Assembly (NCBI RefSeq): GCF_000378245.1
Contig: NZ_KB899493.1
Span: forward strand, 186,001 to 250,000
Direction of reading: 5' to 3'
DNA length: 64,000 nt
From: Aromatoleum toluclasticum ATCC 700605
Lineage (GTDB): Bacteria > Pseudomonadota > Gammaproteobacteria > Burkholderiales > Rhodocyclaceae
Shown here piece after piece: positions 1 to 9,458 of this stretch. Position numbers and translations under genes: made by a program. The notes under the pieces were generated by a model that made no database searches, was not told the origin of the DNA, and saw only the letters and a program-made list of their open reading frames with translations. Each line of letters begins with the position of its first letter. Positions within the stretch are counted from its first letter, which is position 1.

Positions 1-365
1 TCGCGGAACGGCAACTGCACAGCGGGCGGCTCACCAGGACCTTCGCCAACCTGCCCCCGCTGCTGACGATGGAGACGCTACTGTTCCGGCTGATCGGGAT
101 CGCGTTCATCCTGCTGACGCTCACGCTGAGTTCGGGCGTCGTGTTCTCGGAAGCGCTGTTCGGGCAAGCCTTCCGCCTCGACCACAAGACGGTCTTCGCG
201 ATCGTCTCGTGGCTGCTTTTCGGGGCGCTGCTCGTCGGACGGCGCGTCTGGGGCTGGCGCGGCCGCGTCGCGCTGCGCTGGACGCTGGCCGGCTTCATTG
301 CACTGGTGCTCGCGTACGTCGGCAGCCGTTTCGTGGTCGAAGTGCTGCTCGAACGCACCACCTGA
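1..365 (+). CDS. CcsA/YpjD-like cytochrome c assembly membrane protein, C-terminal part
   Basis: The reading frame is open from the first base of the window, so the gene is cut at its 5' side; only about 120 residues remain. The visible part has three hydrophobic segments joined by short basic loops and ends in a TGA. The run around FANLPPLLTMETLLFR, followed by a helix ending in LTLSSG and then FGQAFRLDHK, looks like the end of the CcsA/HemX-like inner membrane family (YpjD), whose larger relatives handle heme for cytochrome c maturation. An internal ATG at 69 is unlikely to be the start because the family match continues upstream of it. It lies about 100 bases before pilB in the same direction. 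Its exact function cannot be fixed from this fragment. Confidence 0.7.
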   Translation, partial: AERQLHSGRLTRTFANLPPLLTMETLLFRLIGIAFILLTLTLSSGVVFSEALFGQAFRLDHKTVFAIVSWLLFGALLVGRRVWGWRGRVALRWTLAGFIALVLAYVGSRFVVEVLLERTT

Positions 366-468
366 ACCCGGGCAGGCGGCCCGGACTGCCGCCAGACGAA
401 TCGACCGCGGTCTTTACAATTCCTTACGCGGCGGGCAAGATCAAATGTCAGTTAGCTAAGATCGGGAC

Positions 469-2187
469 ATGGCAGCAAACCCCCAGACCGCCCTGAGCGG
501 ACTCGCGCGAGCACTGATACAGCACGGCCGACTCTCGGAAGCCGACGCGGTCACGTGCACCAAGGGCGCGGCAAACGTCCCGAACGGATTCATCCTCGAA
601 CTTGCGCAGCGCAAGCTCCTGACTCCGAAGGCCGTCGCGTGGTTCGCCGCCGAAACATTCGGCTATCCGCTGCTCGACATCTCGTCGGTGGATCGCGCCA
701 GCATCCCCCGCGATGCGATCGACCGCAAGCTGATGGCCAAGCACCAGGTCGTCGCGCTGGGCAAGCGCCAGAATCGCCTCACCGTTGCGACTGCCGACCC
801 GTCCAACATGCGCGCGCTCGACGAGATCCGCTTCCAGACCGGAATGCAGGTCGATCTCATCGTCGTCGAAGCCGACCGCCTGGCGCGCCTCGCCGAGACG
901 CTGTCCGAATCGACCGAGGACACGCTGAAGGAGCTTACGGGCGAAGAGTTCGACATGGACCTCCTGCAGGATCAGGAGACCGGTACCGAACAGCCAGCCG
1001 ATGACGCCTCCGCCGAAGTCGACGACGCCCCCGTCGTCAAGTTCATCCAGAAGGTCCTGATCGACGCGATCAACGAAGGCGCGTCCGACATTCACTTCGA
1101 GCCATACGAGAAGTACTACCGGATCCGCGTCCGCACCGACGGCATCCTGCGGGAAATCGCCCAGCCGCCGCTGATCCTGAAAGAAAAGATCGCGGCACGC
1201 ATCAAGGTCATCTCGCGCCTGGACATCTCCGAGAAGCGCATCCCGCAGGACGGACGCATGAAGCTCGTCCTGTCGAAGAACAAGTCGATCGACTTCCGCG
1301 TGTCCTCGCTGCCGACTCTGCATGGCGAAAAGATCGTCATGCGTATTCTCGACGCCTCGTCTGCCATGCTCGGAGTCGATGCACTGGGCTACGAACCGGA
1401 CCAGAAGAAACAGCTGCTCGACGCCATCGAGCGTCCGTACGGAATGATCCTTGTGACCGGGCCGACCGGCTCGGGCAAAACCGTTTCACTGTACACCTGC
1501 CTCAATATCCTGAACAAGGCGGGCGTAAACATCTCGACCGCAGAGGACCCCGCGGAAATCAACCTGGCCGGCATCAATCAGGTCAACGTCAACGACAAGG
1601 CCGGCCTGACTTTCGCCGCGTCACTGCGCGCCTTTCTGCGCCAGGATCCGGACGTGATCATGGTCGGCGAAATCCGCGACCTCGAGACTGCCGAAATCTC
1701 GATCAAAGCGGCCCAGACCGGCCACCTCGTGCTCTCGACACTGCACACCAACGACGCCCCGACCACGCTCGAGCGCCTGCGCAACATGGGCGTCGCACCG
1801 TTCAACATCGCTTCGTCCGTGATCCTGATCACCGCACAGCGCCTGGCGCGGCGGCTGTGCACGTGCAAGCAGCCGGTCGACATCCCGGTCGAAGCCCTGC
1901 TCGAGGCCGGATTCAGCGGCGAAGACCTCGACGGCAGCTGGCGCCCTTACGGCCCCGTCGGATGCGAACGCTGCAAGGGCAGCGGCTACAAGGGGCGCCT
2001 CGGTATCTACCAGGTCATGCCCATTTCAGAGGAAATTGCCCATATCATTATGACCAACGGCAATTCGATGGACATCGCCGCGCAGGCTCAGCGCGAAGGC
2101 GTGCGCGACCTTCGCCAGTCCGGCCTGCTGAAAGTGAAACAGGGTGCGACCTCGCTCGAGGAAGTGCTCGCCACCACCAACGAATAG
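469..2187 (+). CDS. pilB: Type IV pilus assembly ATPase PilB
   Basis: Cytoplasmic hexameric ATPase that powers pilin polymerisation at the inner membrane. At 572 residues it has the usual length. The N-terminal third is the GSPII_E N domain; the ATPase core has a Walker A GPTGSGKT at about residues 330-337, an Asp box around ASDIHFEP, a Walker B region near DPDVIMVGEIRD and a His box near STLHTND. A zinc-binding pair of Cys clusters (CTC at about 464-466 and CERCKGSG at about 503-510) sits in the C-terminal domain, as in PilB and GspE. pilC follows after 16 bases and pilD after that, the normal pilBCD order. The ATG at 469 fits the family N-terminus; the Shine-Dalgarno match is weak (TCGGGA). 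No pilin gene lies in the window. Confidence 0.97.
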   Translation: MAANPQTALSGLARALIQHGRLSEADAVTCTKGAANVPNGFILELAQRKLLTPKAVAWFAAETFGYPLLDISSVDRASIPRDAIDRKLMAKHQVVALGKRQNRLTVATADPSNMRALDEIRFQTGMQVDLIVVEADRLARLAETLSESTEDTLKELTGEEFDMDLLQDQETGTEQPADDASAEVDDAPVVKFIQKVLIDAINEGASDIHFEPYEKYYRIRVRTDGILREIAQPPLILKEKIAARIKVISRLDISEKRIPQDGRMKLVLSKNKSIDFRVSSLPTLHGEKIVMRILDASSAMLGVDALGYEPDQKKQLLDAIERPYGMILVTGPTGSGKTVSLYTCLNILNKAGVNISTAEDPAEINLAGINQVNVNDKAGLTFAASLRAFLRQDPDVIMVGEIRDLETAEISIKAAQTGHLVLSTLHTNDAPTTLERLRNMGVAPFNIASSVILITAQRLARRLCTCKQPVDIPVEALLEAGFSGEDLDGSWRPYGPVGCERCKGSGYKGRLGIYQVMPISEEIAHIIMTNGNSMDIAAQAQREGVRDLRQSGLLKVKQGATSLEEVLATTNE

Positions 2188-2203
2188 GGAACATCGAACG
2201 CTC

Positions 2204-3436
2204 ATGGCGACCACCACCCGAGCCCGAGGCGCCGCCGCCGGCCCCAAGGAAACCCTCTATACGTGGGAGGGCAAGGACAAGAACGGCAAGCAGGTGCGTG
2301 GCGAAATGCGCGCAAGCGGCGAATCCGTAGTGCAGGCCACCCTGCGCCGTCAGGGAGTGCAAGTCCTCAAGGTCAAGAAGGCCAAGATGTCGCGCGGCCA
2401 CAAGATCACCGACAAGGACATCGCCCTCTTCACACGCCAACTGGCGACGATGATGAAATCCGGCGTCCCGCTGCTGCAGGCCTTCGACATCGGCATCAAG
2501 GGATCCGGCAACCCCAGCCTCGCGCGTCTGCTCAACGAGGTGCGCAACGACGTCGAAACGGGATCCAGCCTCTCCCAGGCCTTCAGCAGGCATCCGGTGT
2601 ATTTCGACAAGCTGTTCTGCAACCTGGTCGGCGCCGGCGAGCAGGCAGGTATTCTCGACGGACTCCTCGACCGCATCGCGACCTACAAGGAAAAGATTCT
2701 CGCGATCAAGGGCAAGATCAAGTCCGCGATGTTCTACCCGATGGCGGTCATCGTCGTCGCGGCGATCGTCGTCACCGTGATCATGCTGTTCGTGGTGCCC
2801 GAATTCAAGAAGGTATTCGCGAGCTTCGGCGCCGAGCTTCCCGCACCAACAATGATCGTGATCGGCATATCCGATGCCTTCGTCCAATACTGGTACGTCG
2901 TATTCGGCATCATCGCGGGCGTCATCACCGGAATCAGCTACACGTACAAGCGCTCGACAGCGATGCAGATCGCAGTCGACCGGATAATACTCAAGCTGCC
3001 CGTCGTCGGCGAGATCGTGCTGAAAGCGACGATCGCGCGCTGGACTCGGACACTATCGACGATGTTTGCGGCCGGCGTCCCGCTCGTCGAGGCCTTGGAT
3101 TCGGTTGGCGGAGCCTCCGGCAACTACGTGTACCAGACGGCGACAAAGCAGATCCAGACCGAAGTCAGCACCGGCACCAGCCTGACGGTGGCGATGCAGA
3201 ACTCGAACGTATTCCCCAGCATGGTCGTGCAGATGGTCTCGATCGGCGAGGAGTCGGGCCAGCTCGACTCGATGCTGGGGAAGGTCGCCGACTTCTTCGA
3301 ACAGGAAGTCGACGACGCCGTCGCCGGCCTGTCGACCCTACTCGAACCGATCATCATGGTCTTCCTCGGCGTGGTCATCGGCGGCCTCGTCGTCGCGATG
3401 TACCTGCCGATCTTCAAGCTCGGCCAGGTCGTCTGA
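2204..3436 (+). CDS. pilC: Type IV pilus inner-membrane platform protein PilC
   Basis: Polytopic inner membrane protein that forms the platform on which PilB and the retraction ATPase act. The 410-residue product has two T2SSF domains, each ending in hydrophobic helices (roughly residues 170-240 and 370-405), and the conserved FTRQLATMMKSGVPLLQAFD at the start of the first domain. I take the ATG at 2204, 16 bases after the pilB stop. An in-frame ATG at 2144 would add 20 residues overlapping pilB that do not look like the family. The short spacing implies co-transcription with pilB and pilD. Confidence 0.96.
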   Translation: MATTTRARGAAAGPKETLYTWEGKDKNGKQVRGEMRASGESVVQATLRRQGVQVLKVKKAKMSRGHKITDKDIALFTRQLATMMKSGVPLLQAFDIGIKGSGNPSLARLLNEVRNDVETGSSLSQAFSRHPVYFDKLFCNLVGAGEQAGILDGLLDRIATYKEKILAIKGKIKSAMFYPMAVIVVAAIVVTVIMLFVVPEFKKVFASFGAELPAPTMIVIGISDAFVQYWYVVFGIIAGVITGISYTYKRSTAMQIAVDRIILKLPVVGEIVLKATIARWTRTLSTMFAAGVPLVEALDSVGGASGNYVYQTATKQIQTEVSTGTSLTVAMQNSNVFPSMVVQMVSIGEESGQLDSMLGKVADFFEQEVDDAVAGLSTLLEPIIMVFLGVVIGGLVVAMYLPIFKLGQVV

Positions 3437-3490
3437 CCCCTCCCTGCCGCCCGGTGCGCACGAACCGGGCGGCGCCACGCAAGCCCTCCC

Positions 3491-4342
3491 ATGCCTGATT
3501 TCCTTCGCGACCCGATCCTGTTCACCTCCCTCGCAACGCTTCTCGGCCTGTTCGTCGGCAGCTTCCTGAACGTCGTCATCCATCGCCTGCCGCAGATGAT
3601 GGAGCGCGAATGGCATGCGCAGGCCGCGGAATTGCGCAACGAACCGCTCCCCCAGCAGGAAACCTTCAACCTCGCCACCCCGCGCTCACGCTGTCCGCAC
3701 TGCGGGCACCTGATCACCGCACTCGAGAACATCCCGGTCGTCAGCTACCTGATGCTGCGGGGCCGCTGCCGTCATTGCAGCGCCCCCATCAGCCGTCGCT
3801 ACCCCGTCGTCGAGCTGCTGACGGCGGTCCTGTCGGGCTACGCGGCCTGGCATTTCGGCTTCGGACTTGCCGCGCTCGGCGCCCTGGCTTTCGTCTGGAC
3901 GATGATCGCACTCGCCTTCATCGACCTCGACACCCAGCTCCTTCCCGACAATCTGACGCTGCCCCTGCTGTGGCTGGGACTCGCGCTCAACCTCGGCGGC
4001 GCCTACGCGGACATTTCCGCGAGCGTGGTCGGTGCGATGGCCGGCTACCTTGCGCTGTGGTCGGTGTATTGGCTGTTCAGGCTCGCAACCGGGAAGGAAG
4101 GCATGGGTTACGGCGACTTCAAGCTGCTCGCCGCCATCGGGGCCTGGTTGGGATGGCAGATGCTGCCGCTGACGATCCTGTTCTCGTCGCTGGTCGGCGC
4201 AGCGGTGGGCATCGGCTTGATCGTCTTCGCGCGCCACGGGCGCAACGTCCCCATACCGTTCGGCCCCTATCTTGCCGCGGCAGGCGTGCTGGCGATGTTC
4301 TGGGGGCAGACCCTGACAGGCCTCTACCTCGGGACCTTCTGA
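3491..4342 (+). CDS. pilD: Prepilin leader peptidase / N-methyltransferase PilD
   Basis: Bifunctional inner membrane enzyme that cleaves the prepilin leader peptide and methylates the new N-terminal residue. It has 283 residues and about seven to eight hydrophobic helices. The cytoplasmic zinc-binding loop has two CxxC pairs (C68/C71 and C93/C96). The two catalytic aspartates of the aspartyl protease site are visible: D145 in FIDLDTQLLPD and D209 in the GMGYGDFK motif. It follows pilC by 54 bases. In many relatives coaE and yacG follow pilD; here they do not, and the next gene is an FmdB-type protein. Confidence 0.96.
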   Translation: MPDFLRDPILFTSLATLLGLFVGSFLNVVIHRLPQMMEREWHAQAAELRNEPLPQQETFNLATPRSRCPHCGHLITALENIPVVSYLMLRGRCRHCSAPISRRYPVVELLTAVLSGYAAWHFGFGLAALGALAFVWTMIALAFIDLDTQLLPDNLTLPLLWLGLALNLGGAYADISASVVGAMAGYLALWSVYWLFRLATGKEGMGYGDFKLLAAIGAWLGWQMLPLTILFSSLVGAAVGIGLIVFARHGRNVPIPFGPYLAAAGVLAMFWGQTLTGLYLGTF

Positions 4343-4470
4343 TGCGGGCTTGAAAACCCGCCGGGCACCCCCACATCGCAGTAGCTGTCATGCTCGCGCG
4401 CGACGGACGGCTCCCTTCTCGCCAATGCTGCGTTGCGCTAGACTTAGAAGCTTGATTTCCGGAGGTTGCC

Positions 4471-4731
4471 ATGCCCATTTATGAATATCGTTGCGACAGC
4501 TGCGGGTTCCAGAAGGAACATCTCCAGAAGATGAGCGACGAGACGCTCACCGTCTGCCCGTCGTGCAACGCGAACAGCTATCAGAAGCTGCTCTCCGCAG
4601 CCGGCTTCCAGCTGAAGGGCACCGGCTGGTATGCGACGGATTTCAAGGGGGGCGGTTCCGCCCCGGCGAAATCCGAACCCGCCGCGACGCCGGCAGGCTG
4701 CGGCGGCGCGTGCGCCTGCCACCCGGGCTGA
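4471..4731 (+). CDS. FmdB-family zinc ribbon protein
   Basis: Small 86-residue protein beginning MPIYEYRCDSCGF, the signature of the FmdB/CxxC_CxxC_SSSS regulatory-like family. Two CxxC pairs (CDSC near residue 8 and CPSC near residue 30) would hold one zinc. The C-terminus is rich in Ala, Gly, Cys and His (CGGACACH), possibly a second metal site. A good Shine-Dalgarno (GGAGG) lies just upstream. It stands 15 bases before the DUF502 gene and then aspS, a linkage I recall from other Betaproteobacteria. The role of the family is not established; the FmdB name comes from a regulator of formamidase genes in Methylophilus. Confidence 0.88.
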   Translation: MPIYEYRCDSCGFQKEHLQKMSDETLTVCPSCNANSYQKLLSAAGFQLKGTGWYATDFKGGGSAPAKSEPAATPAGCGGACACHPG

Positions 4732-4746
4732 GGGCGACCGCGGCAC

Positions 4747-5373
4747 GTGAAAAAGTATTTCATTACCGGACTGCTGATCTGGATCCCGCTCTCGATCACC
4801 TTCATGGTCCTGGCGTGGATCGTCGGCACGCTCGACCAGATCATCGAATGGCTGCCTAAAGGCCTTCAGCCGCGAAACCTGCTCGGCTTCGACATTCCCG
4901 GTGCCGGCCTCGTGGTCGGCGTCGTCATACTGCTGAGCACCGGCCTCATTGCTGCCAACGTCATCGGGCAAAAGGTCGTCCGCTACTGGGAGGCCCTCCT
5001 TGCCCGCATTCCGGTGGTGAAATCGCTCTACTATGGCGTGAAGCAGGTTTCGGACACGCTTTTCTCCAGCTCCGGCCAGGCTTTCCGCAAGGCACTGCTC
5101 GTCCAGTACCCGCGCCAGGGCTCGTGGACGATAGCCTTCCTCACCGGCAAACCCGGCGGCGACGCAGCCACTCACCTCAAGGGCGAGCATGTCAGCGTCT
5201 ATGTGCCGACGACGCCGAACCCCACCTCGGGCTTCTTCCTGATGATGGCCAGGGAAGACGTGATCGAACTCGACATGAGTGTCGATGAAGCCCTGAAGTA
5301 CATCATCTCGATGGGCGTGGTGGCACCTCCCGCGCACGTCGCTCCAGCGCGCTCGGCGCTCTTGAATGAGTAA
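4747..5373 (+). CDS. DUF502 family inner membrane protein
   Basis: A 208-residue protein with two N-terminal hydrophobic helices (about residues 5-27 and 52-75) separated by a short segment with GLQPRNLLGFDIPGAG, then a soluble domain with the family features IPVVKSLYYGVKQVSDTL and VSVYVPTTPNPTSGFF. This is the DUF502 family, whose function I do not know. The start is a GTG at 4747, 15 bases after the FmdB-like gene; the protein begins MKKYFITGLLIWIP, typical for the family. It is probably co-transcribed with the FmdB-like gene and aspS. Confidence 0.88.
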   Translation: MKKYFITGLLIWIPLSITFMVLAWIVGTLDQIIEWLPKGLQPRNLLGFDIPGAGLVVGVVILLSTGLIAANVIGQKVVRYWEALLARIPVVKSLYYGVKQVSDTLFSSSGQAFRKALLVQYPRQGSWTIAFLTGKPGGDAATHLKGEHVSVYVPTTPNPTSGFFLMMAREDVIELDMSVDEALKYIISMGVVAPPAHVAPARSALLNE

Positions 5374-5418
5374 CCTCGCGGCCCGCAGCGGCCGCGCCTT
5401 CGTTTCGGAACTGAACCC

Positions 5419-7218
5419 ATGCGAACCAAGTACTGCGGACAGGTAAACGCCGCCGACCTCGACCAGACCGTGACCCTGTGCGGCTGGGTACACCGCCGCC
5501 GCGACCACGGCGGAGTCATCTTCATCGATTTGCGCGACCGGGAAGGTCTCGTGCAGGTCGTGTGCGACCCCGACCGCGCCGAAACCTTCCGCACGGCGGA
5601 ATCGATCCGCAACGAGTACGTGATCAATCTGACCGGCAAGGTCCGCCGCCGCCCGGCAGGCACCGAGAATCCGAACCTCGTTTCCGGCGAGATCGAGGTG
5701 CTGTGCCATACCATCGAGGTGCTCAACGCATCCGTGACGCCGCCGTTCCAGCTCGACGACGACAACCTGTCGGAGAACGTGCGACTGGTGAACCGGGTGC
5801 TCGACCTGCGCCGTCCGCAGATGCAGAAGAACATGATGCTGCGCTACAAGGTCGCGATGGCCTTCCGCCGCTTCCTCGACGGGCAGGGGTTCATCGACAT
5901 CGAAACGCCGATGCTCACTAAGAGCACGCCGGAAGGTGCCCGCGACTACCTCGTGCCTTCGCGCGTCCATCCGGGCCAGTTCTTCGCACTCCCCCAATCA
6001 CCGCAGCTCTTCAAGCAACTGCTGATGGTCGCCGGCTTCGACCGCTACTACCAGCTCACGAAGTGCTTCCGCGACGAGGATTTGCGCGCTGACCGCCAGC
6101 CGGAGTTCACCCAGGTCGATATCGAAACCTCGTTCCTGAACGAGACCGAAATCACCGCGATCATGGAAGACATGATCCGCTTCGTGTTCAAGGAAGCGCT
6201 CGCGGTCGAACTGCCGAATCCGTTCCCGCGCATGACCTACGCCGAGGCGATGCGCCGTTACGGCTCGGACAAGCCGGACATGCGCGTGACGCTGGAACTG
6301 ACCGAAGTTACGGATGCGGTCCAGGACGTGGCCTTCAAGGTGTTCAGCGGCCCGGCGACCAGCGGCGGTCGCGTCGCCGCGCTGCGCGTGCCGGGCGGCG
6401 CCTCCCTGACGCGCGGCGAGATCGACGAGTACACCAAGTTCGTCGGCATCTATGGCGCCAAGGGTCTCGCCTACATCAAGGTCAATGACGCCGCGCAGCC
6501 GAACGAGACGGGCCTGCAGTCGCCCATCGTCAAGAACCTCCACGAGACCGCGCTGCGCACCATCCTGGAGCGCACCGGCGCACAGTCCGGGGACCTGATC
6601 TTCTTCGGCGCGGACAAGACCAAGGTGGTCAATGACGCTCTCGGCGCCCTGCGCATCAAGCTCGGCCATGAAAAGGGCTACGTCACCGGCGACGCCTGGC
6701 GTCCGCTGTGGGTGGTCGACTTCCCGATGTTCGAATACGACGAGGAAGACAAGCGCTGGGTTGCCTGCCACCACCCCTTCACGAGCCCGAAGGACGAGCA
6801 TGTCGACCTGCTCGAATCGAACCCGGGCGAGTGCCTCGCGAAAGCCTATGACCTGGCGCTGAATGGCTGGGAGATCGGCGGGGGCTCGGTACGTATCCAT
6901 CGTGCGGATGTGCAGTCGCGCGTATTCGAAGCGCTCAACATCGGCCCCGAGGAGCAGCAGCTCAAGTTCGGCTTCCTGCTCGACGCCCTCAAGTACGGCG
7001 CACCGCCGCACGGCGGCCTCGCGTTCGGCCTCGACCGCATCGTTACGCTGATGACGGGTGCCGAGTCGATCCGCGACGTGATCGCCTTCCCGAAAACCCA
7101 GCGTGCGCAGTGCCTGCTCACCGACGCACCGAGCGCCGTCGACGAGAAGCAGCTGCGCGAACTGCATATCCGTCTGCGCCAGAAGGTCGAGACCCAGGTC
7201 GAAGTCGCCAAGACCTGA
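5419..7218 (+). CDS. aspS: Aspartate--tRNA(Asp/Asn) ligase
   Basis: Class II aminoacyl-tRNA synthetase that charges tRNA-Asp. The 599-residue length is standard: an OB-fold anticodon-binding domain (residues 1-110), the catalytic core with motif 2 (FRDED) and motif 3 ([12 protein letters not shown]), and the bacterial GAD insertion between them. Residues H30 and G81 match the His/Gly pair (H31/G82 in Pseudomonas aeruginosa numbering) of non-discriminating enzymes, which also charge tRNA-Asn for later amidation by GatCAB; E. coli, a discriminating enzyme, has Leu at the first position. So dual specificity is likely, by inference. The ATG at 5419 gives the usual MRTKYCGQ start. A strong terminator follows the stop. 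Confidence 0.97.
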   Translation: MRTKYCGQVNAADLDQTVTLCGWVHRRRDHGGVIFIDLRDREGLVQVVCDPDRAETFRTAESIRNEYVINLTGKVRRRPAGTENPNLVSGEIEVLCHTIEVLNASVTPPFQLDDDNLSENVRLVNRVLDLRRPQMQKNMMLRYKVAMAFRRFLDGQGFIDIETPMLTKSTPEGARDYLVPSRVHPGQFFALPQSPQLFKQLLMVAGFDRYYQLTKCFRDEDLRADRQPEFTQVDIETSFLNETEITAIMEDMIRFVFKEALAVELPNPFPRMTYAEAMRRYGSDKPDMRVTLELTEVTDAVQDVAFKVFSGPATSGGRVAALRVPGGASLTRGEIDEYTKFVGIYGAKGLAYIKVNDAAQPNETGLQSPIVKNLHETALRTILERTGAQSGDLIFFGADKTKVVNDALGALRIKLGHEKGYVTGDAWRPLWVVDFPMFEYDEEDKRWVACHHPFTSPKDEHVDLLESNPGECLAKAYDLALNGWEIGGGSVRIHRADVQSRVFEALNIGPEEQQLKFGFLLDALKYGAPPHGGLAFGLDRIVTLMTGAESIRDVIAFPKTQRAQCLLTDAPSAVDEKQLRELHIRLRQKVETQVEVAKT

Positions 7219-7242
7219 TCAACCCCGCACGCGGGATGATCG

Positions 7243-7277
7243 GAGGGCAGATGGGCGACCATCTGCCCTCTTTGTTT
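7243..7277 (+). terminator. Intrinsic terminator after aspS
   Basis: A perfect 12-bp stem (GAGGGCAGATGG at 7243-7254 with CCATCTGCCCTC at 7259-7270) closes a GCGA tetraloop and is followed by TTTGTTT. It starts 25 bases after the aspS stop and probably ends the FmdB-DUF502-aspS transcript. Confidence 0.9.
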
Positions 7278-7395
7278 GAGCGCTGCATGCCATAGGCCAC
7301 GGGGCGTGCGGAAAAGCTACAGATTTTCCCCGACAGTGCCGTAAGCTAGGGACACGCCCCGACGCAGAGTCATCTGTACAGCCCGTAATGGAACC

Positions 7396-9018
7396 ATGGC
7401 AGACCTCGAACGCCTGACCCTACTCATCGTCGAAAGCAATCAGGGCATGCGCAGCCAGTTGCGCTCGATGCTCAACAGCTTCGGTATTGCCAACGTCAAG
7501 TTTGCGCCCTCGGCAGGTGCGGCCATCAGCCGCCTGCGCGACCACCGCCATGACGTAATCCTGAGCGAATACAACCTCGGAGAGGGCCAGGACGGCCAGC
7601 ATCTGCTGGAGGATCTACGCAACAAGGAGATCATTCCGCTCGACACGCTGTTCATCATGATCACGGGCGAGCGCAACTACGAGCGCGTCATCAGCGCGGC
7701 GGAACTTGCTCCCGACGACTACATCCTGAAGCCGCTCGCACCCGACATGCTGCGCATGCGGCTGCAGCGGGCAGTGGAGAAGCGCGACACTTTCCTGCCT
7801 GTCTATCGGCTCGTCGAAGCCGGAGAAACGCAACAGGCCATCGATGCCTGCGCGGCCCGGGCGGAAACCTATCCGCGCTACCGCATCGATTTCCTGCGCC
7901 TCGAGGCGGAATTGCACGCCGCGCTCGGGCATTCCGACCAGGCTGAAGGCATCTACCGCACGATCCTCGCGGCAAAGGTGGTGCCGTGGGCACGGCTCGG
8001 CTTGGCCAAAATGCTCTTTGCGAACAAGGATTACGCCGCTGCGGAAGAGATTCTGAGCACGCTGGTGGCTGAAAACAGCCGGTACGTCGATGCCTACGAC
8101 TGGCTCGCCCGCACCCGCGAGGAAACCGGCCACATCGAGGAGGCGCGCGACGTATTGACGAGTGCTGTCGCCCTTTCGCCTCACCGTCTGGGACGTCTGC
8201 GTCATCTCGGTAACGTCCAGTTGGCCGTCGGGGATGGTCCTGCAGCAGAGCGGACCCTGGCCGAGGTTGTGCGCAAGGGCAAGTACTCGGATTTCCGCGA
8301 TCCGGAGGACCATGTGCTCCTGGTGCGGGCGCAACTCAGCCAAGGCCGTACCGAGGAAGCGCAGGCGACGATCCACGATCTGGAGTCGAGCATGGGAGGT
8401 ATGCCGGCGACACCGGTATGCGCCTCGCTGTCGAAAGCCCTCTATCACACCCGCACCGGTGCAGCGGATCTCGCGCAGGCAGCACTCCAGGACGCACTGC
8501 AGGCGGGCGCTGCCCTGTCATCCCTGTCGTTCGACATGAAGCAGGAACTCGTCAAGGCCTGCCTGGACAACGGCATGGAGGCGGAAGGCAGTCAGTTGGT
8601 GGTCGACATCCTGCGCAACGCCGCCGACGAACGCACGGTCCAGAAAACCCGCGCGATCCTGCAGGAGCGAGGACACGGCGATCTGTCGAACGAGCTTGAG
8701 GAGCGTGTCCATGTCGAGGTGCGTGGTCTCATCGCCGCCGGTGCCGACAGGGTCAAGGCGGGCGACTTCGACGGCGCCGTGCGGGAGATGATGGCGGCGG
8801 TACAGAAGATGCCAGGGAATCCGCACGTACTCTTCAATGCGGCCCTCGCCTTGTTGCGGCACATCGAGAACCGCGGCTGGAACGAGCGCCTTGCGGCACA
8901 GGCGCGTGGCCTGATCGCGCGCACGCGGCGGCTCGACCCCAGCAACCCCCGCCTCGACGCGCTGAGCGGCTTCATGCAGCAGCTGGCCCGGAAATACAAT
9001 CCGCGCCAGAGCGGCTGA
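7396..9018 (+). CDS. Receiver-domain protein with TPR repeats, Glu at the phosphoacceptor site
   Basis: A 540-residue cytoplasmic protein: a CheY-like receiver domain (about residues 5-125) followed by tetratricopeptide-type helical repeats to the C-terminus. In the receiver the conserved Thr (T90) and Lys (K112 in ILKPLAP) are present. The phosphoacceptor Asp is replaced by Glu (E58 in ILSEYNLG), and the usual acidic pair after strand 1 reads E13-S14. Phosphotransfer at this site is therefore doubtful, and the domain may be locked in one state. The TPR part suggests a scaffold or partner-binding output rather than DNA binding. It stands between the aspS terminator and an RNase gene, with no sensor kinase nearby, so the partner is unknown. 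Confidence 0.85.
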   Translation: MADLERLTLLIVESNQGMRSQLRSMLNSFGIANVKFAPSAGAAISRLRDHRHDVILSEYNLGEGQDGQHLLEDLRNKEIIPLDTLFIMITGERNYERVISAAELAPDDYILKPLAPDMLRMRLQRAVEKRDTFLPVYRLVEAGETQQAIDACAARAETYPRYRIDFLRLEAELHAALGHSDQAEGIYRTILAAKVVPWARLGLAKMLFANKDYAAAEEILSTLVAENSRYVDAYDWLARTREETGHIEEARDVLTSAVALSPHRLGRLRHLGNVQLAVGDGPAAERTLAEVVRKGKYSDFRDPEDHVLLVRAQLSQGRTEEAQATIHDLESSMGGMPATPVCASLSKALYHTRTGAADLAQAALQDALQAGAALSSLSFDMKQELVKACLDNGMEAEGSQLVVDILRNAADERTVQKTRAILQERGHGDLSNELEERVHVEVRGLIAAGADRVKAGDFDGAVREMMAAVQKMPGNPHVLFNAALALLRHIENRGWNERLAAQARGLIARTRRLDPSNPRLDALSGFMQQLARKYNPRQSG

Positions 9019-9078
9019 GCTCGGGAATGTGCCATTTCGGGCGATAGACCCAAGGCAGACCGGCCCCAGGAGATTCAC

Positions 9079-9444
9079 TTGCGTGCATTGATACTCAGGT
9101 TCGCGCTCTTCGCTGCAGCGACGCTCACGGCTTTACCGGGATGCGGCCGCGGACCGGACAGTTCGACGGGCGCAGACGCACTCCCGCGGGAGGCGCTGGC
9201 CACGCTGGTGCTGATCGACCGCGGGGGCCCCTTCCCTTATCGCAAGGACGGCACGGTGTTCCAGAACAGGGAACGCCAGCTTCCCGACAAGCCTCGCGGT
9301 TACTACCGCGAATACACGGTGCCGACGCCGGGGGAGAACGACCGGGGCGCCCGCCGGATCGTCACGGGAGGGAATCCTCCCGAGGTGTATTACTACACCG
9401 CCGACCACTATCGCAGTTTCCGCCGGGTCGATCCGCGGCGCTGA
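9079..9444 (+). CDS. Exported barnase-like guanyl-specific ribonuclease
   Basis: A 121-residue protein with an N-terminal hydrophobic segment ending in LPGC, consistent with export and possibly a lipoprotein (Pro next to the Gly-Cys is not ideal for a lipobox). The mature part matches the microbial RNase N1/T1-barnase family: FPYRKDGTVFQNRE, YYREYTV with the general base E78, RRIVTGG with R92/R93, and the general acid H110 in TADHYRSF. All catalytic positions seem intact, so an active RNase is expected. The start is a TTG at 9079 with AGGAG six bases upstream. The stop overlaps or nearly touches the next gene, which encodes a barstar-like inhibitor, so the two form an enzyme-inhibitor pair. 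Confidence 0.85.
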   Translation: MRALILRFALFAAATLTALPGCGRGPDSSTGADALPREALATLVLIDRGGPFPYRKDGTVFQNRERQLPDKPRGYYREYTVPTPGENDRGARRIVTGGNPPEVYYYTADHYRSFRRVDPRR

Positions 9445-9458
9445 TGCGGGAGGAAGCG

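Noticed and set aside
4343..4470. Terminator after pilD (GCGGG...CCCGC)
   Set aside because: The stem is only about five pairs and no T-run follows.
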